A model generated the notes under the pieces. That model did not search any database. It had not been told where the DNA came from and was given only the letters and a program-made list of their open reading frames with translations. This document shows, piece by piece, positions 49,946-58,489 of a stretch of 58,564 nt of DNA. How positions within the stretch are numbered: position 1 is the first letter of the stretch; each line of letters starts with the position of its first letter. This DNA comes from Nannocystis exedens (lineage in GTDB: Bacteria > Myxococcota_A > Polyangia > Polyangiales > Polyangiaceae), in NCBI GenBank assembly GCA_945861885.1, contig CAMAVR010000015.1, positions 1 through 58,564 on the forward strand. The letters are read 5' to 3'. A program made the translations under genes and the position numbers.

Positions 49946-51688
49946 GTGAATCGTCATACATTTGCATCTGGCACGACTAGCAGCGTCTTTGTGAAGGCGC
50001 TTTTCAGCTACCTTGAGGCAAAATATAGCCTCGCGGTCGCTGATGAGTGGCTCACAACGGTCGGTATCTCGCGCGAAGATCTCAACGACGAGACGCGCCC
50101 GATGCCGCTCACGACGTTGCACGAGGCGCTCGTAGCGTTTGAAAATAAGGCCTCGCGCGCCGAGCTGTCAGGCACGTGGGAGCATCTCGTCGCACCAGAC
50201 AATCTAGGCGGTTGGGTCGGTGTACTTCGCGGGACAAACACCCCGGGCGAAGCGTTTGACAGGCTCGAGCCGAGCGACGCGCCGCAATCGCGAACCGTGC
50301 GGTGGGAGACGCTCGAAGCAGGAGACGCTTTTTGGAAAGGGCGGGCGCACATCACGCACAATCCCGCCATCGAGCGCGACGGGCTGATGTCGCTCGCGCG
50401 AACCGTCGAGCTGAGCGCCATCCCCGCGCTGTTCGGGTTCGGGCGGGCGACGCTCGTGACGTGCAAGCCGGTCGTGCAAATTGCCGGTATTTTCCAGGAA
50501 TTTGAAGTGCGATGGCGAGTTCCAAAAGCGCCGATTGCAGCAGTGTTGGGCGGGGCGTTGGGCGCCGGGCTTGGAAGCGTCTCGCTGATGGTGAATGCGC
50601 TTCGGCTTGAGTTCGGGTTTGGAGCGATGCTTGGAGCGGCGGTGGTGGGCGCGCTCGCAGGCGGCGTGTGGGCCGGCGATCGTTCGCGTCGCGCGCATAG
50701 CCACGCGCAGCGGATGCGCGTGCAAGCGCTCGAGCGGAGCATTGTGTTGAAAGAGGCGCGCGATCGTTCGGCCGCGATGACGATGGAAGGGGCTGTTATT
50801 GCCGGGCAATACCGCATCGTGAGGCGCATGGGTGCGGGCGCGAGCGGCGTGATTTATGAAGCGGTGCGAATCGGCGACGGTCAGACGGTGGCGATCAAAC
50901 TCTTGAGAGCGGCGGCGGCGCACGATGCTGTCGCATCGGATCGTCTGCGACGCGAGGCAGAAGCGCTTGGGCTCTCATGGCATCCAAACGTGGTCGAAGT
51001 GCTCGATCACGGCGTTCTCCCCGACGGGACATCATTCCTCGTGATGGAAGTGCTTCACGGTGAATCGCTCGCGTCGCGTCTTGCTGCACGCGGGGCGCTG
51101 ACGCTTCAAGAGCTGCTCCCGATTGCGCTGCAAGTGTGCGACGCGTTGACAGCCGTTCATGCTGCAGGGGTCGTTCACCGCGATCTAAAGCCGTCGAATA
51201 TTTTTCTCGTCGCGTCGCATGGCGCCCCCGATCAGAAGGTCAGTCGTGATTGGGTAAAGCTTCTCGATTTTGGCGTCGCGCGTGTCGAATGGGAAGAGAC
51301 GCGCATCACGAACATGGGGGTCGCCGTAGGCACGCGCGGCTACATGTCGCCCGAACAAGAAGAGGGGGGCGATGTCGACGCGCGAAGCGATCTTTTTGCG
51401 GTAGGTGCTCTGCTCTACGAATGTCTAGTCGGCGAGCCGCCGCCGCCGGTTCTTTCAAGCGGCGTGATGAGAGCCGCAAATGGTGATGTCGATGACGGCG
51501 GCCACTTGCAAAACTTAACGCGCGCGAGAGCCGGAGTGCCGCCGGAGTGCTGGGCGATCATCGAGAAGTCGATGGCGTTCTTGCCGGAAGATCGATACGA
51601 AGACGCGCGAGCTCTGGCCGCAGCCTTGCGAGCGGTAGGGCGGGGGAAAAACAATAGGCCAGCGCTAGACGCGGACTCCGCCCCGTAA
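49946..51688 (+). CDS. Membrane-anchored Ser/Thr protein kinase with N-terminal sensor
   Basis: 580 residues with a GTG start. About 14-190 form a sensor-like domain (FVKALFSYLEAKYSLAVADEWLTTVG…, RTVELSAIPALFGFG) of the kind found before histidine kinases or cyclases, resembling heme-NO-binding/V4R folds only loosely. Two hydrophobic helices follow (195-218 and 223-244). The kinase domain runs from about 288, with loop MGAGASGV (295-302), Lys318, HRDLKPSN (411-418), DFG (441-443) and SPE (468-470). Both halves seem to face the cytoplasm. The stop TAA lies inside repeat copy B. Confidence 0.88.
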   Translation: MNRHTFASGTTSSVFVKALFSYLEAKYSLAVADEWLTTVGISREDLNDETRPMPLTTLHEALVAFENKASRAELSGTWEHLVAPDNLGGWVGVLRGTNTPGEAFDRLEPSDAPQSRTVRWETLEAGDAFWKGRAHITHNPAIERDGLMSLARTVELSAIPALFGFGRATLVTCKPVVQIAGIFQEFEVRWRVPKAPIAAVLGGALGAGLGSVSLMVNALRLEFGFGAMLGAAVVGALAGGVWAGDRSRRAHSHAQRMRVQALERSIVLKEARDRSAAMTMEGAVIAGQYRIVRRMGAGASGVIYEAVRIGDGQTVAIKLLRAAAAHDAVASDRLRREAEALGLSWHPNVVEVLDHGVLPDGTSFLVMEVLHGESLASRLAARGALTLQELLPIALQVCDALTAVHAAGVVHRDLKPSNIFLVASHGAPDQKVSRDWVKLLDFGVARVEWEETRITNMGVAVGTRGYMSPEQEEGGDVDARSDLFAVGALLYECLVGEPPPPVLSSGVMRAANGDVDDGGHLQNLTRARAGVPPECWAIIEKSMAFLPEDRYEDARALAAALRAVGRGKNNRPALDADSAP

Positions 51689-51721
51689 ACGTGCCCGTGC
51701 CCGTAAACGTGCCCGGTTTTT
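51676..51721 (+). repeat. CGTAAACGTGCC repeat, copy B
   Basis: CTCCGCC then CCGTAAACGTGCC-CGTGCC-CGTAAACGTGCC-CGG, then TTTTT. Two 12-base units around one six-base CGTGCC. The kinase stop codon TAA (51686-51688) is made by the first GTAA. The same arrangement is at 58445. Confidence 0.85.
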
Positions 51722-51760
51722 ATAAGAGTAAAAAAAGGGCAAAAATGGGCGAAAAAGGGC

Positions 51761-54076
51761 CTAAAACGTAGTCCCAATATTGCCGAACGAAATACTAGGC
51801 CCAAAAATAATTGCGCGAGCGCTCTTCGATTCAAGGCCGCCACTCCCCGTCAGACGCTGCTCGAACCAAGCATGCAAGTTGATCGACGCCTGCGCGCGCC
51901 CTCCCGCATCGGCAATTGGGATCGCCATGCCGAGGCCGATGACGGCGCCAACTTGTGTCAGCGGCTTCCCGGCCGTCGACGTATCGCCGGTCAAACCGAA
52001 TGCCATCACCCCGGCTTCAAGACCGAGTAGCCCTTCGTGACCATCGGTGTCGAGCCACGTTAGACGCGAAATAATACCGAAACTGAGCGACATCACGCCG
52101 CTAGCCCCAGCCTCGCCAAAACGATAGAGGCCTGTTGGAATTGCCGACGTCGCATAGAGCCGAAATCGCCCCGTCCCAAGAACAACGTTCCACTGGGCGG
52201 CCGGCGCCCCCGACATGATTTCAAGAGCGCCTAAATAGTGCGCTTCGTCGGCAACATGCGACACGCGAATCACGATGCGATCGTATTGCGAGCGAACCCC
52301 TTTCACCCAAAAAATGCGAGATTCGGCCCCCGAACGCATCACGATCGATTGCGTAAAATGAGCGGCACTTCGCACCGATCCATCGAGCGCCAAGACTTCG
52401 ATTTCAAGCGACAGCTTTTGCGTGCCGTACTCGGGTGAGAGCCGCTCGCGATGCAAAATGACGCGGCAGCTGTCGCGAACAGAAAACGGCAAGTGGGTCG
52501 TAATGCCTGGCTCGATGCGCTTCGGGCGATTGTCTGGGCCGGTGCACACGACCTCGACAAGCGGCTCGTTGGTAAACGCCGTGGGGCCGACCGGAGCTGG
52601 AATATTTGCTTCTTTTATCGGCCTCTGAAGCGAATCGGAAAGGACGGCCAAATCGATTTGATCAAGAGGAGGAGGGAGCGCCGGAATGCGGTAGCCGAAC
52701 AGAAGAGCGACAACGCCGGCCGCGTTAACGTCGCCTTGCACTTTGGTTACATCGCCGGCCGTCTTCACCTCATAAATATTGTCGTGTGGAAGGAGAACCA
52801 ACGTCGCTCCGGGGACGCGTGGCACATGCACCACCGCCCCTTGGTTGTTCGGAATAAAATCGATTGGCGGAAAACCGGCGAGCTCAAGGACCGCACGCAC
52901 TTTTGGCGGCGCGCGCGTATCGATGCGCGCAACCGCGACGACGTTTGAATCGGCCTCGCCGCGCTCGACTGTAATCGCGAGCGTCGGAGCATCGACCGCT
53001 CCGATATCGAGCACGGCGTACGCGCTCTCTTTTGCGCTCAAAATTTGAATCGCATCGACCTGGCGCGAGCCGACAAAAAAATGGAGCGAACCGATCGAAT
53101 TCGCGCACGCTCCGCCGAGCTTAATGACGGCGCGCGCCCCGTCAACGTTTCGTAAAAATGGCCCCGAAGCGACGCTCATCGGGCAGCGCAATATCGACAC
53201 GCGCACAACAGGGGTTGTGCTCTCGCCTTTGCCGGTAAACACGACATGCGGCGCGAGCCGAAATCGAATGTCGATCGCCGTCGTTGACGCCGAAGGGGGT
53301 TGAAATTGGACGACACCGTTTTCGATCGTGCAGCGAAGTGCGCCGCATTCGGCGTCGGCAATTGCATCGGGATGGGTCAGCGGCAAAATCGCGAGGCCGC
53401 TCGACACGTCTGCAGATACATCGGAAGGGATAATTTGTGCGATTTCGATTCGACTCGGGGAAATCGAAAATGTCTCGAGAGGTTCGCGTTCGCCGTCGGC
53501 GCCGAAAAAGATCGCATCGTGGACAGCCAGCGCACCTGCCGGGAGCCAACGCAAAACATCGGCGCCTGCGGCGGTGGCGAGAGTCTTAGGGACCGCCCAC
53601 GTACATCGTTCTCCGGTGCTGTCTATTTTTGGCGCGCTGCACGCGTCGGCGACAAAGCCGCCATCGCTGACCCATGCGACTTGAGCGCCGCGCAGACGCC
53701 GGCCGCGCGCTTCAAGGCGCCCTTCATCGGCGGAAAGCGTAATCGAAGCTTTGTCGAATGTAGGCCAAGTGCCGGTTGCAACGAGCGTAACGACTTGGTC
53801 AGCTTTCTCGCAGTTTTCGGCAGCGGTCGCGATTTTGATGTCGGTCGCGCTTCCGATCGCAGACGTGACGGTTGGCGGACGAACGGCGCGACCCCCGGCT
53901 TCAAGTTGCCATCCGCCGTGCAGAGGGCCGCATGCGACGCGCCCTTCACCAAGCGTGATCGCCTTTCCGCCGATGGGAGCTTGAAGCACATCGGCAAACG
54001 CATTGCGCCCAACTCCAACAAGAAGCAGCAAGGCAACAACGACAATTCGAAAAAAACGACTCACAAAAACCACCAA
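51761..54076 (-). CDS. Large exported protein, possibly outer-membrane
   Basis: 771 residues with a signal peptide (VSRFFRIVVVALLLLVGVGRNAFA). Most of the mature part is beta-rich with repeated Ig-like stretches and many Cys in the first third (CGPLHGG, NCEKAD, DACSAP, ERCTWAV). The last 130 residues, from about 640 (RFRLYATSAIPTGLYRFGEAGASGVMSLSFGIISRL…), have alternating strands that end in Phe (GNIGTTF), like a small barrel or OmpW-like domain. I do not recognise a family. It starts 18 bp after the START-domain gene and is surely in its operon. Confidence 0.75.
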   Translation of the reverse strand: MVVFVSRFFRIVVVALLLLVGVGRNAFADVLQAPIGGKAITLGEGRVACGPLHGGWQLEAGGRAVRPPTVTSAIGSATDIKIATAAENCEKADQVVTLVATGTWPTFDKASITLSADEGRLEARGRRLRGAQVAWVSDGGFVADACSAPKIDSTGERCTWAVPKTLATAAGADVLRWLPAGALAVHDAIFFGADGEREPLETFSISPSRIEIAQIIPSDVSADVSSGLAILPLTHPDAIADAECGALRCTIENGVVQFQPPSASTTAIDIRFRLAPHVVFTGKGESTTPVVRVSILRCPMSVASGPFLRNVDGARAVIKLGGACANSIGSLHFFVGSRQVDAIQILSAKESAYAVLDIGAVDAPTLAITVERGEADSNVVAVARIDTRAPPKVRAVLELAGFPPIDFIPNNQGAVVHVPRVPGATLVLLPHDNIYEVKTAGDVTKVQGDVNAAGVVALLFGYRIPALPPPLDQIDLAVLSDSLQRPIKEANIPAPVGPTAFTNEPLVEVVCTGPDNRPKRIEPGITTHLPFSVRDSCRVILHRERLSPEYGTQKLSLEIEVLALDGSVRSAAHFTQSIVMRSGAESRIFWVKGVRSQYDRIVIRVSHVADEAHYLGALEIMSGAPAAQWNVVLGTGRFRLYATSAIPTGLYRFGEAGASGVMSLSFGIISRLTWLDTDGHEGLLGLEAGVMAFGLTGDTSTAGKPLTQVGAVIGLGMAIPIADAGGRAQASINLHAWFEQRLTGSGGLESKSARAIIFGPSISFGNIGTTF

Positions 54077-54094
54077 GTGTCGCCCCGTGCGACG

Positions 54095-54895
54095 CTAGCC
54101 GCCTGACAACAGAAGTTTGCGCATCTCGGCGCTCTCAAGGATGTCTTTTCGAGAGGCTTGCTTGCGTAAATTTTTGAATGTTTTTGTCGGCCATGATTTC
54201 TGAAACAGGTTCACGACCCATTTTGCGAGCGACCCTTCAGGATCGCAGTGTATCTCAGAAATTAACCGTGTTTTTGTGCCATTTGCGACCGGAAGGAGCG
54301 TAAAAAGGCTGCTGTGAAGGACCCCTCGCACGTGCTTCGTTTTGGGTGCATTCGGATGTTCGGTGGAACTGCTTTTAATTAGCAGCGCGCCGCTCGCCTT
54401 GTCGTAACGCACCGTTGTGAGGGTGATAAAATCGCGATCGGTCACCAAAATTGGCATACCGATGTGCATGTACTCGACATATTTGTAAGTGGTCGACCCG
54501 GGCAATCGTCTCACCTCGGCGACGCTGTCGGCCCACTCGCCGACGCGCTTTGTATCGGTGAGAATTGTTGCCATGCGCAGCGGCGGCGCGTCGATTACTC
54601 CATCGCCTTTGAAGGCGATGATGTCGCTCCCAGAAACTTGACGACGGAATGTCGCCACGCCGTCATGGATCCCCAACGATTCCCAGACGGGCGCGATTGG
54701 TGCAGCGGCGTCGGCGATCGGCGCGGCGTCGGTCGGTGCAGGTGAAATCGTTGTGATCGGTGCCGCGGCGTCGGTCGGTGTAGGTAAAATCGGCGCCGCG
54801 GCGTCGGTTGGCAGTTCGGCACGCGCTGGTGCTGCCGTGAAAACGATCGCGAGCGCGAATAGCGCAAACCGGAGGCATTTAGAGATTCGTTTCAT
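54095..54895 (-). CDS. Exported START-domain protein
   Basis: 266 residues from the ATG at 54895. The signal peptide is KRISKCLRFALFALAIVFTAAPARA. Four PTDAAAPI-type repeats form a spacer (about 28-70). The rest is START-like (StAR-related lipid-transfer helix-grip fold): VWESLGIHDGVATFRRQVSGSDIIAFKGDGVIDAPPLRMATILTD, EYMHIGMPILVTDRDFITLTTV and LFTLLPVANGTKTRLISEI. Such domains bind lipids. Export suggests lipid handling in the envelope. It heads the operon with the 771-residue protein. Confidence 0.85.
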   Translation of the reverse strand: MKRISKCLRFALFALAIVFTAAPARAELPTDAAAPILPTPTDAAAPITTISPAPTDAAPIADAAAPIAPVWESLGIHDGVATFRRQVSGSDIIAFKGDGVIDAPPLRMATILTDTKRVGEWADSVAEVRRLPGSTTYKYVEYMHIGMPILVTDRDFITLTTVRYDKASGALLIKSSSTEHPNAPKTKHVRGVLHSSLFTLLPVANGTKTRLISEIHCDPEGSLAKWVVNLFQKSWPTKTFKNLRKQASRKDILESAEMRKLLLSGG

Positions 54896-55086
54896 AGCCG
54901 ACCCTTTGAGCGGGCGGTGCCGCATCGGCACTTTATGAGCTCTACCGTCGAATGCCAGTCCCTTGCCCTAAAAGCAGCGCATTGCGCGATTGTTCGGCGA
55001 CGCAACGTCATCAAATTGGGCGACGCGCAATCGGGGACGAGACCGTGCAAAGTCGTGCACCGTCACGATTGACGACCCGGCACCGG

Positions 55087-55112
55087 CCCGGAGATACGCC
55101 GGGAGCTTTTTT
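55087..55112 (+). terminator. Terminator-like hairpin in a leader
   Basis: CCCGG (55087-55091) pairs with CCGGG (55099-55103), followed by AGCTTTTTT. It ends 18 nt upstream of the Gly-rich lipoprotein start, in front of the ribosome site GAGG. It could end a transcript from upstream or act as an attenuator. The stem is only five base pairs, so it is weak. Confidence 0.4.
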
Positions 55113-55129
55113 ACTAACGAGGTCCTTAC

Positions 55130-55720
55130 ATGCCAGATAAAATCGGTCGAGGAAGAATGTGGCGCCCTGCATTTGTTGTCACAACGGCGGCAGTAGCGGT
55201 GTTTGCAAGCGGATGCGCTTCATCATCGGAAGATGCGACCGATGAGGGGGCTGTCGATGAGCAGATGGAAGCGACTAGCGAAGCCCTAACGGATAGCGAA
55301 GCGACGGATAGCGAAGGCGCGACAGCCAGCGAAGCAAGCGCTCTCCGCGGTGAAGCCGATCGTTGGGGAGATCGCGGCGGCGACGGTCGTGGCGGCGACG
55401 GTCGTGGCGGCGGCGGTCGCGGCGGCGGCGGTTGGGGCGGCGGCGGCGGCGGCGGTTGGGGTGGCGGCGGGTGGGGTGGCGGCGGTCACGGTGGCGGCGG
55501 GTGGGGTGGCGGCGGCTGGGGCGGTGGACCCATCATTGTAAATCCGCCACAGCCCCCGGTGCATTGCCCATCGTGGGTGCCAACGTTCGGAGATCGTTGC
55601 TACTCGCCAGGGCAAGTGTGCAACTACAGCACCTTCACATATCACCTTTCGGCGTTTTGCCGTAGCGATGGTATCTGGCAAACCAGCCGAGTAAACCCCC
55701 CGGGGTGGGGTGGCCGGTAG
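55130..55720 (+). CDS. Glycine-rich lipoprotein with GGGGW repeats
   Basis: 196 residues from the ATG at 55130, with GAGG about 7 nt upstream. The lipobox ASGC (about residue 29) makes it a lipoprotein. A Glu/Ser/Thr/Ala stretch with repeated DSEA/SEA units (about 40-75) is followed by an Arg/Gly section and about ten GGGG[WH] repeats (about 80-135). The C-terminus is cysteine-bearing (HCPSWV, DRCYSPGQVC, FCRSDGIW), like a small disulfide-bonded cap. Surface or matrix roles are suggested by composition only. Shadow frames in this GC-repeat are not genes. Confidence 0.75.
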   Translation: MPDKIGRGRMWRPAFVVTTAAVAVFASGCASSSEDATDEGAVDEQMEATSEALTDSEATDSEGATASEASALRGEADRWGDRGGDGRGGDGRGGGGRGGGGWGGGGGGGWGGGGWGGGGHGGGGWGGGGWGGGPIIVNPPQPPVHCPSWVPTFGDRCYSPGQVCNYSTFTYHLSAFCRSDGIWQTSRVNPPGWGGR

Positions 55721-55743
55721 TCCCTCCACTGCGCTAACTTGAT

Positions 55744-55886
55744 CTTTCGGAGCCGTTTCATTCAGGGATGAACGGCTCCGAAAGGCAACGTTGGTTCGGT
55801 TCTCCAGGACTTTGAAAGCCTGGTACTCGAAGTATAGAAGAAAGTCCTGTCGAAACGGTAGTCGGCTTGTACACTACCGCCGACGC
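55744..55886 (+). promoter_or_regulatory. Structured leader before pyrR
   Basis: A 14-bp perfect stem CTTTCGGAGCCGTT/AACGGCTCCGAAAG (55744-55757/55771-55784) is first. Then CCAGG (55804-55808) can pair with CCTGG (55819-55823), or CAGGACTTT (55805-55813) can pair with AAAGTCCTG (55841-55849). The two pairings exclude each other. CGGTAGT (55856-55862)/ACTACCG (55873-55879) and GTCGGC (55861-55866)/GCCGAC (55879-55884) lie just before the start. No Shine-Dalgarno is visible. This looks like a control region, but no known PyrR-binding motif is seen. Confidence 0.45.
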
Positions 55887-56474
55887 ATGACGACCGAGAA
55901 GTCAACCAGTCGATCGAAAAAGTATGAAGGGCTCGCCGAGACGCGTGAGCTTTTGGATGAGGCGGGGATGCGAACGGTCCTCTCGCGAATGGCCGATGGC
56001 ATTCTCGCGACCGGCCTCGAGTCGTCCCTCGTGCTCGTCGGAATTCGCACCGGTGGCGTGTACGTTGCTGAGCGTCTTGGCGCGCTCATTGCTGCGCGCG
56101 TCGGTCACGCCGTGCCGCTTGGGATGATGGATATCACGCTCTATCGCGATGATGTTTTTGGCGGTTTGGCAAAGCCGGTGATCGGTTCGACAGAACTGCC
56201 AACATCGATCGAAGGGCGCACGGTCGTGCTTGTTGATGATGTGCTGTTCACCGGTCGTACGACGCGGGCGGCGCTGGCTGAGCTGATCGATTTTGGTCGC
56301 CCCGAAGCGGTAAGGCTTGCGGTGCTCGTCGATCGAGGCCACCGAGAATTACCGATTCAGGCTGATTTCGTCGGGATAGACGTGCCGACCACGCGCGCTG
56401 AATTGGTGAACGTGATGTTCCGCGAAATCGATGGAGTTGATCGCGTTGTCCTCCGCCAAAGGGGAGCTCGATGA
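55887..56474 (+). CDS. pyrR: Bifunctional PyrR-type regulator/uracil phosphoribosyltransferase
   Basis: 195 residues from the ATG at 55887. The phosphoribosyltransferase fold has the PRPP loop [21 protein letters not shown] and the PyrR-typical [20 protein letters not shown]. The N-terminus is slightly longer than in Bacillus PyrR. In the family it binds pyr mRNA to cause attenuation and may make UMP. Here RNA regulation is inferred. It overlaps pyrB by 4 bp. Confidence 0.92.
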   Translation: MTTEKSTSRSKKYEGLAETRELLDEAGMRTVLSRMADGILATGLESSLVLVGIRTGGVYVAERLGALIAARVGHAVPLGMMDITLYRDDVFGGLAKPVIGSTELPTSIEGRTVVLVDDVLFTGRTTRAALAELIDFGRPEAVRLAVLVDRGHRELPIQADFVGIDVPTTRAELVNVMFREIDGVDRVVLRQRGAR

Positions 56475-57403
56475 GTCGCCCGTTTCGGCATCTGCTCGAT
56501 ATCGAATCGCTCACCCGAGGCGAAATTCTAACGATTCTCGGGCTCGCACAAAAAATGTGGGAGGTGTCTGAGCGGTCCGTGAAAAAAGTGCCGACGCTTC
56601 GCGGGAAGACAATCGTCGGTCTTTTTTTGGAGGCGTCGACACGAACGCGCTCGTCGTTTGAGCTCGCCGGGAAGCGACTCTCAGCCGACGTCATCAATAT
56701 TTCCGGAAGCGGGTCGTCTACATCAAAAGGCGAAACGCTCCTCGACACCGTCAAAAATCTCGATGCGATGAGCCCCGATGTGATTGTGCTCAGGCATTCG
56801 TCGTCTGGAGCCCCGCACTTTATTGCAAGTCGCGTTCGTTGCGCGGTCGTCAATGCCGGTGATGGGACACACGAGCATCCGACGCAAGCGCTTCTCGATT
56901 GTGCGACGATGATGAAGCACAAAGGGTCTCTCGAAGGCAAAACGGTCGCGATTGTCGGCGACGTGGCGCACAGTCGAGTCGCCCGATCGAACATCCACGC
57001 GCTGACAAAGCTTGGGGCAAACGTGCGAGTTGCCGGTCCGCGAACATTGATGCCTGTCGACATCGGAGCGATGGGGGCCACTGTGTTCGAGCGCGTCGAA
57101 CCGGCGATCACTGATGCCGATGTGGTGATGGTTCTGAGGCTTCAGAGCGAGCGGCAAGAAGCCGGGCTGATCCCCAATACGCGGGAATACAGCCGGTATT
57201 TCGGTGTAAATTCGCGAAATATCGAGCTCGCAAAGCCCGATGCGATTGTGATGCACCCGGGGCCAATCAATCGAGGCGTCGAGCTCGAACCGGAGCTGGC
57301 CGACGGGAGTCGGTCGGTCATTCTTGAGCAAGTGACATACGGCGTAGCTGTGCGGATGGCGGTGCTCTACCTGGTCGCAGGTGGGACGCTTGATGAGGGG
57401 TAG
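56471..57403 (+). CDS. pyrB: Aspartate carbamoyltransferase catalytic subunit
   Basis: 310 residues. Carbamoyl-phosphate-binding [15 protein letters not shown], then [26 protein letters not shown] and the [12 protein letters not shown] stretch with [19 protein letters not shown], and [10 protein letters not shown]. It condenses aspartate with carbamoyl phosphate at the start of pyrimidine synthesis. Coupled to pyrR by an ATGA overlap. pyrC and pyrI are not next to it. Confidence 0.96.
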   Translation: MSRPFRHLLDIESLTRGEILTILGLAQKMWEVSERSVKKVPTLRGKTIVGLFLEASTRTRSSFELAGKRLSADVINISGSGSSTSKGETLLDTVKNLDAMSPDVIVLRHSSSGAPHFIASRVRCAVVNAGDGTHEHPTQALLDCATMMKHKGSLEGKTVAIVGDVAHSRVARSNIHALTKLGANVRVAGPRTLMPVDIGAMGATVFERVEPAITDADVVMVLRLQSERQEAGLIPNTREYSRYFGVNSRNIELAKPDAIVMHPGPINRGVELEPELADGSRSVILEQVTYGVAVRMAVLYLVAGGTLDEG

Positions 57404-57438
57404 GGGTAGCCGGTTTTTCTCACGCGGGGCGGAAGAGG

Positions 57439-57479
57439 CCGGGCACGTTTACGGGCACGGGCACGTTTACGGGGCAGAG
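57439..57479 (-). repeat. CGTAAACGTGCC repeat, copy C
   Basis: On the minus strand the element reads CTCTGCC-CCGTAAACGTGCC-CGTGCC-CGTAAACGTGCC-CGGCC. It lies 36 bp after pyrB in the opposite orientation to that gene. In the minus-strand direction it has no T-tract. Confidence 0.85.
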
Positions 57480-57520
57480 CTTTAGTCAACATTAATTCGC
57501 GTGGCACGTGTGTCGTACGG

Positions 57521-58453
57521 ATGACACATAGAGCGATGACACCGTATCCGACGAAAGTTTCACCGATGATTCCCGCTGTTTTGCTCATTTTGAGCATTGC
57601 TTGCTGGGCTGAAATGGACCTTTTCGTCCCCAGCTTGCCGCAGATGGTCACCGACTTTGGTACGACCGATCAGACGATTCAGCTGACGCTAAGCCTCAAT
57701 TTTTTGGGCTTTTTTATCTCAAGCCTCTTTTGCGGCGCGATGGCCGATGCATTCGGGCGCCGACCGGTTCTGATCGGCGGTTCGATTCTATTTGTGATTG
57801 GCGGCTGCTTTTGCGTCTTCTCGACGCACATCGTTCCATTTTTGATCGGGCGATTTATTCAGGGGATCGGCGTAAGCGGCCCGGCCACGGTAACGACGGC
57901 GGTCATCGGTGATCTGTACGAAGGCGATCGCCAGATGAAGCTCCAGTCGCTCATGAACAGCATCATTACGATCACGATGGCGCTCGCACCGCTGGTGGGA
58001 GTCGCGATTGCTGTCGAGTTTGGGTGGAGGGCGAACTTCGGAGTGATTGCGATTTTAGCGGTTGTCGGTCTTGTCGCAGCGAGCGTCGTGATCCCAGAAA
58101 CGCTACCGGTCGAGAGGCGCCGCGCGCTGCGGGTCAAAGATCTGATCGCGACGTATAAATTGCTTCTTTTCAGCCGAGAATTCGTGCTTCCGGTGGTCGG
58201 ACTTTGCGCGCTTATCACGCCGTATTTCATTTTTATCGGCGTCATTTCGCTGCTCTTTATCGGCGAGCTGAATCTCCCGATGAGCGAATACGTTTTTTAT
58301 CAGGGGTCGGTCGTCGGAGTGTTCGCGCTGTTTAGTCTATTGATGCCGCTCTTGCCAAAGCGCACCAACATGAATCGCCTGAGTCGCATAAGCATTTGGA
58401 TCTCGCTGATTGCCGGACTAGGGCCTGTACTCAGTTTCTCCTCTGACCCGTAA
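57521..58453 (+). CDS. MFS transporter (Bcr/CflA-like), C-terminally truncated
   Basis: 310 residues versus about 390-410 in the Bcr/CflA family. About nine hydrophobic segments are seen. The family motif LPQMVTDFGTTDQTIQLTLSLNFLGFFISSLFCGAMADAFGRRPVLIGG (residues about 36-85) is present, and RFIQGIGVSGPATVTTAVIGDLYEG. The frame runs into repeat copy D, which gives SSDP-stop, so the last three segments are missing. Whether a shortened transporter works is unclear. It is most likely a damaged gene. An alternative start at 57536 is possible. Confidence 0.8.
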   Translation: MTHRAMTPYPTKVSPMIPAVLLILSIACWAEMDLFVPSLPQMVTDFGTTDQTIQLTLSLNFLGFFISSLFCGAMADAFGRRPVLIGGSILFVIGGCFCVFSTHIVPFLIGRFIQGIGVSGPATVTTAVIGDLYEGDRQMKLQSLMNSIITITMALAPLVGVAIAVEFGWRANFGVIAILAVVGLVAASVVIPETLPVERRRALRVKDLIATYKLLLFSREFVLPVVGLCALITPYFIFIGVISLLFIGELNLPMSEYVFYQGSVVGVFALFSLLMPLLPKRTNMNRLSRISIWISLIAGLGPVLSFSSDP

Positions 58454-58489
58454 ACGTGCCCGTGCCCGTAAACGTGCCCGGTTTTTTTC
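58445..58489 (+). repeat. CGTAAACGTGCC repeat, copy D
   Basis: GACCCGTAAACGTGCC-CGTGCC-CGTAAACGTGCC-CGG followed by TTTTTTT. Same order as copy B, including the TAA that ends the upstream reading frame (58451-58453) and the T-run. The remaining 75 bp to the window end show nothing recognisable. Confidence 0.85.

Noticed and set aside
51676..51721. Repeat copy B as a rho-independent terminator
   Set aside because: The T-run fits, but the repeat is direct and forms no stem of useful length. It is kept as a repeat.
53300..54106. 268-residue plus-strand frame inside the 771-residue gene
   Set aside because: Antisense shadow with high Arg/Cys/Ala content and no start signal.
55286..55729. Long Ala/Thr-rich and Arg-rich frames opposite or overlapping the Gly-rich lipoprotein gene
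   Set aside because: Alternative frames of a GGC-type repeat stay open by composition only.
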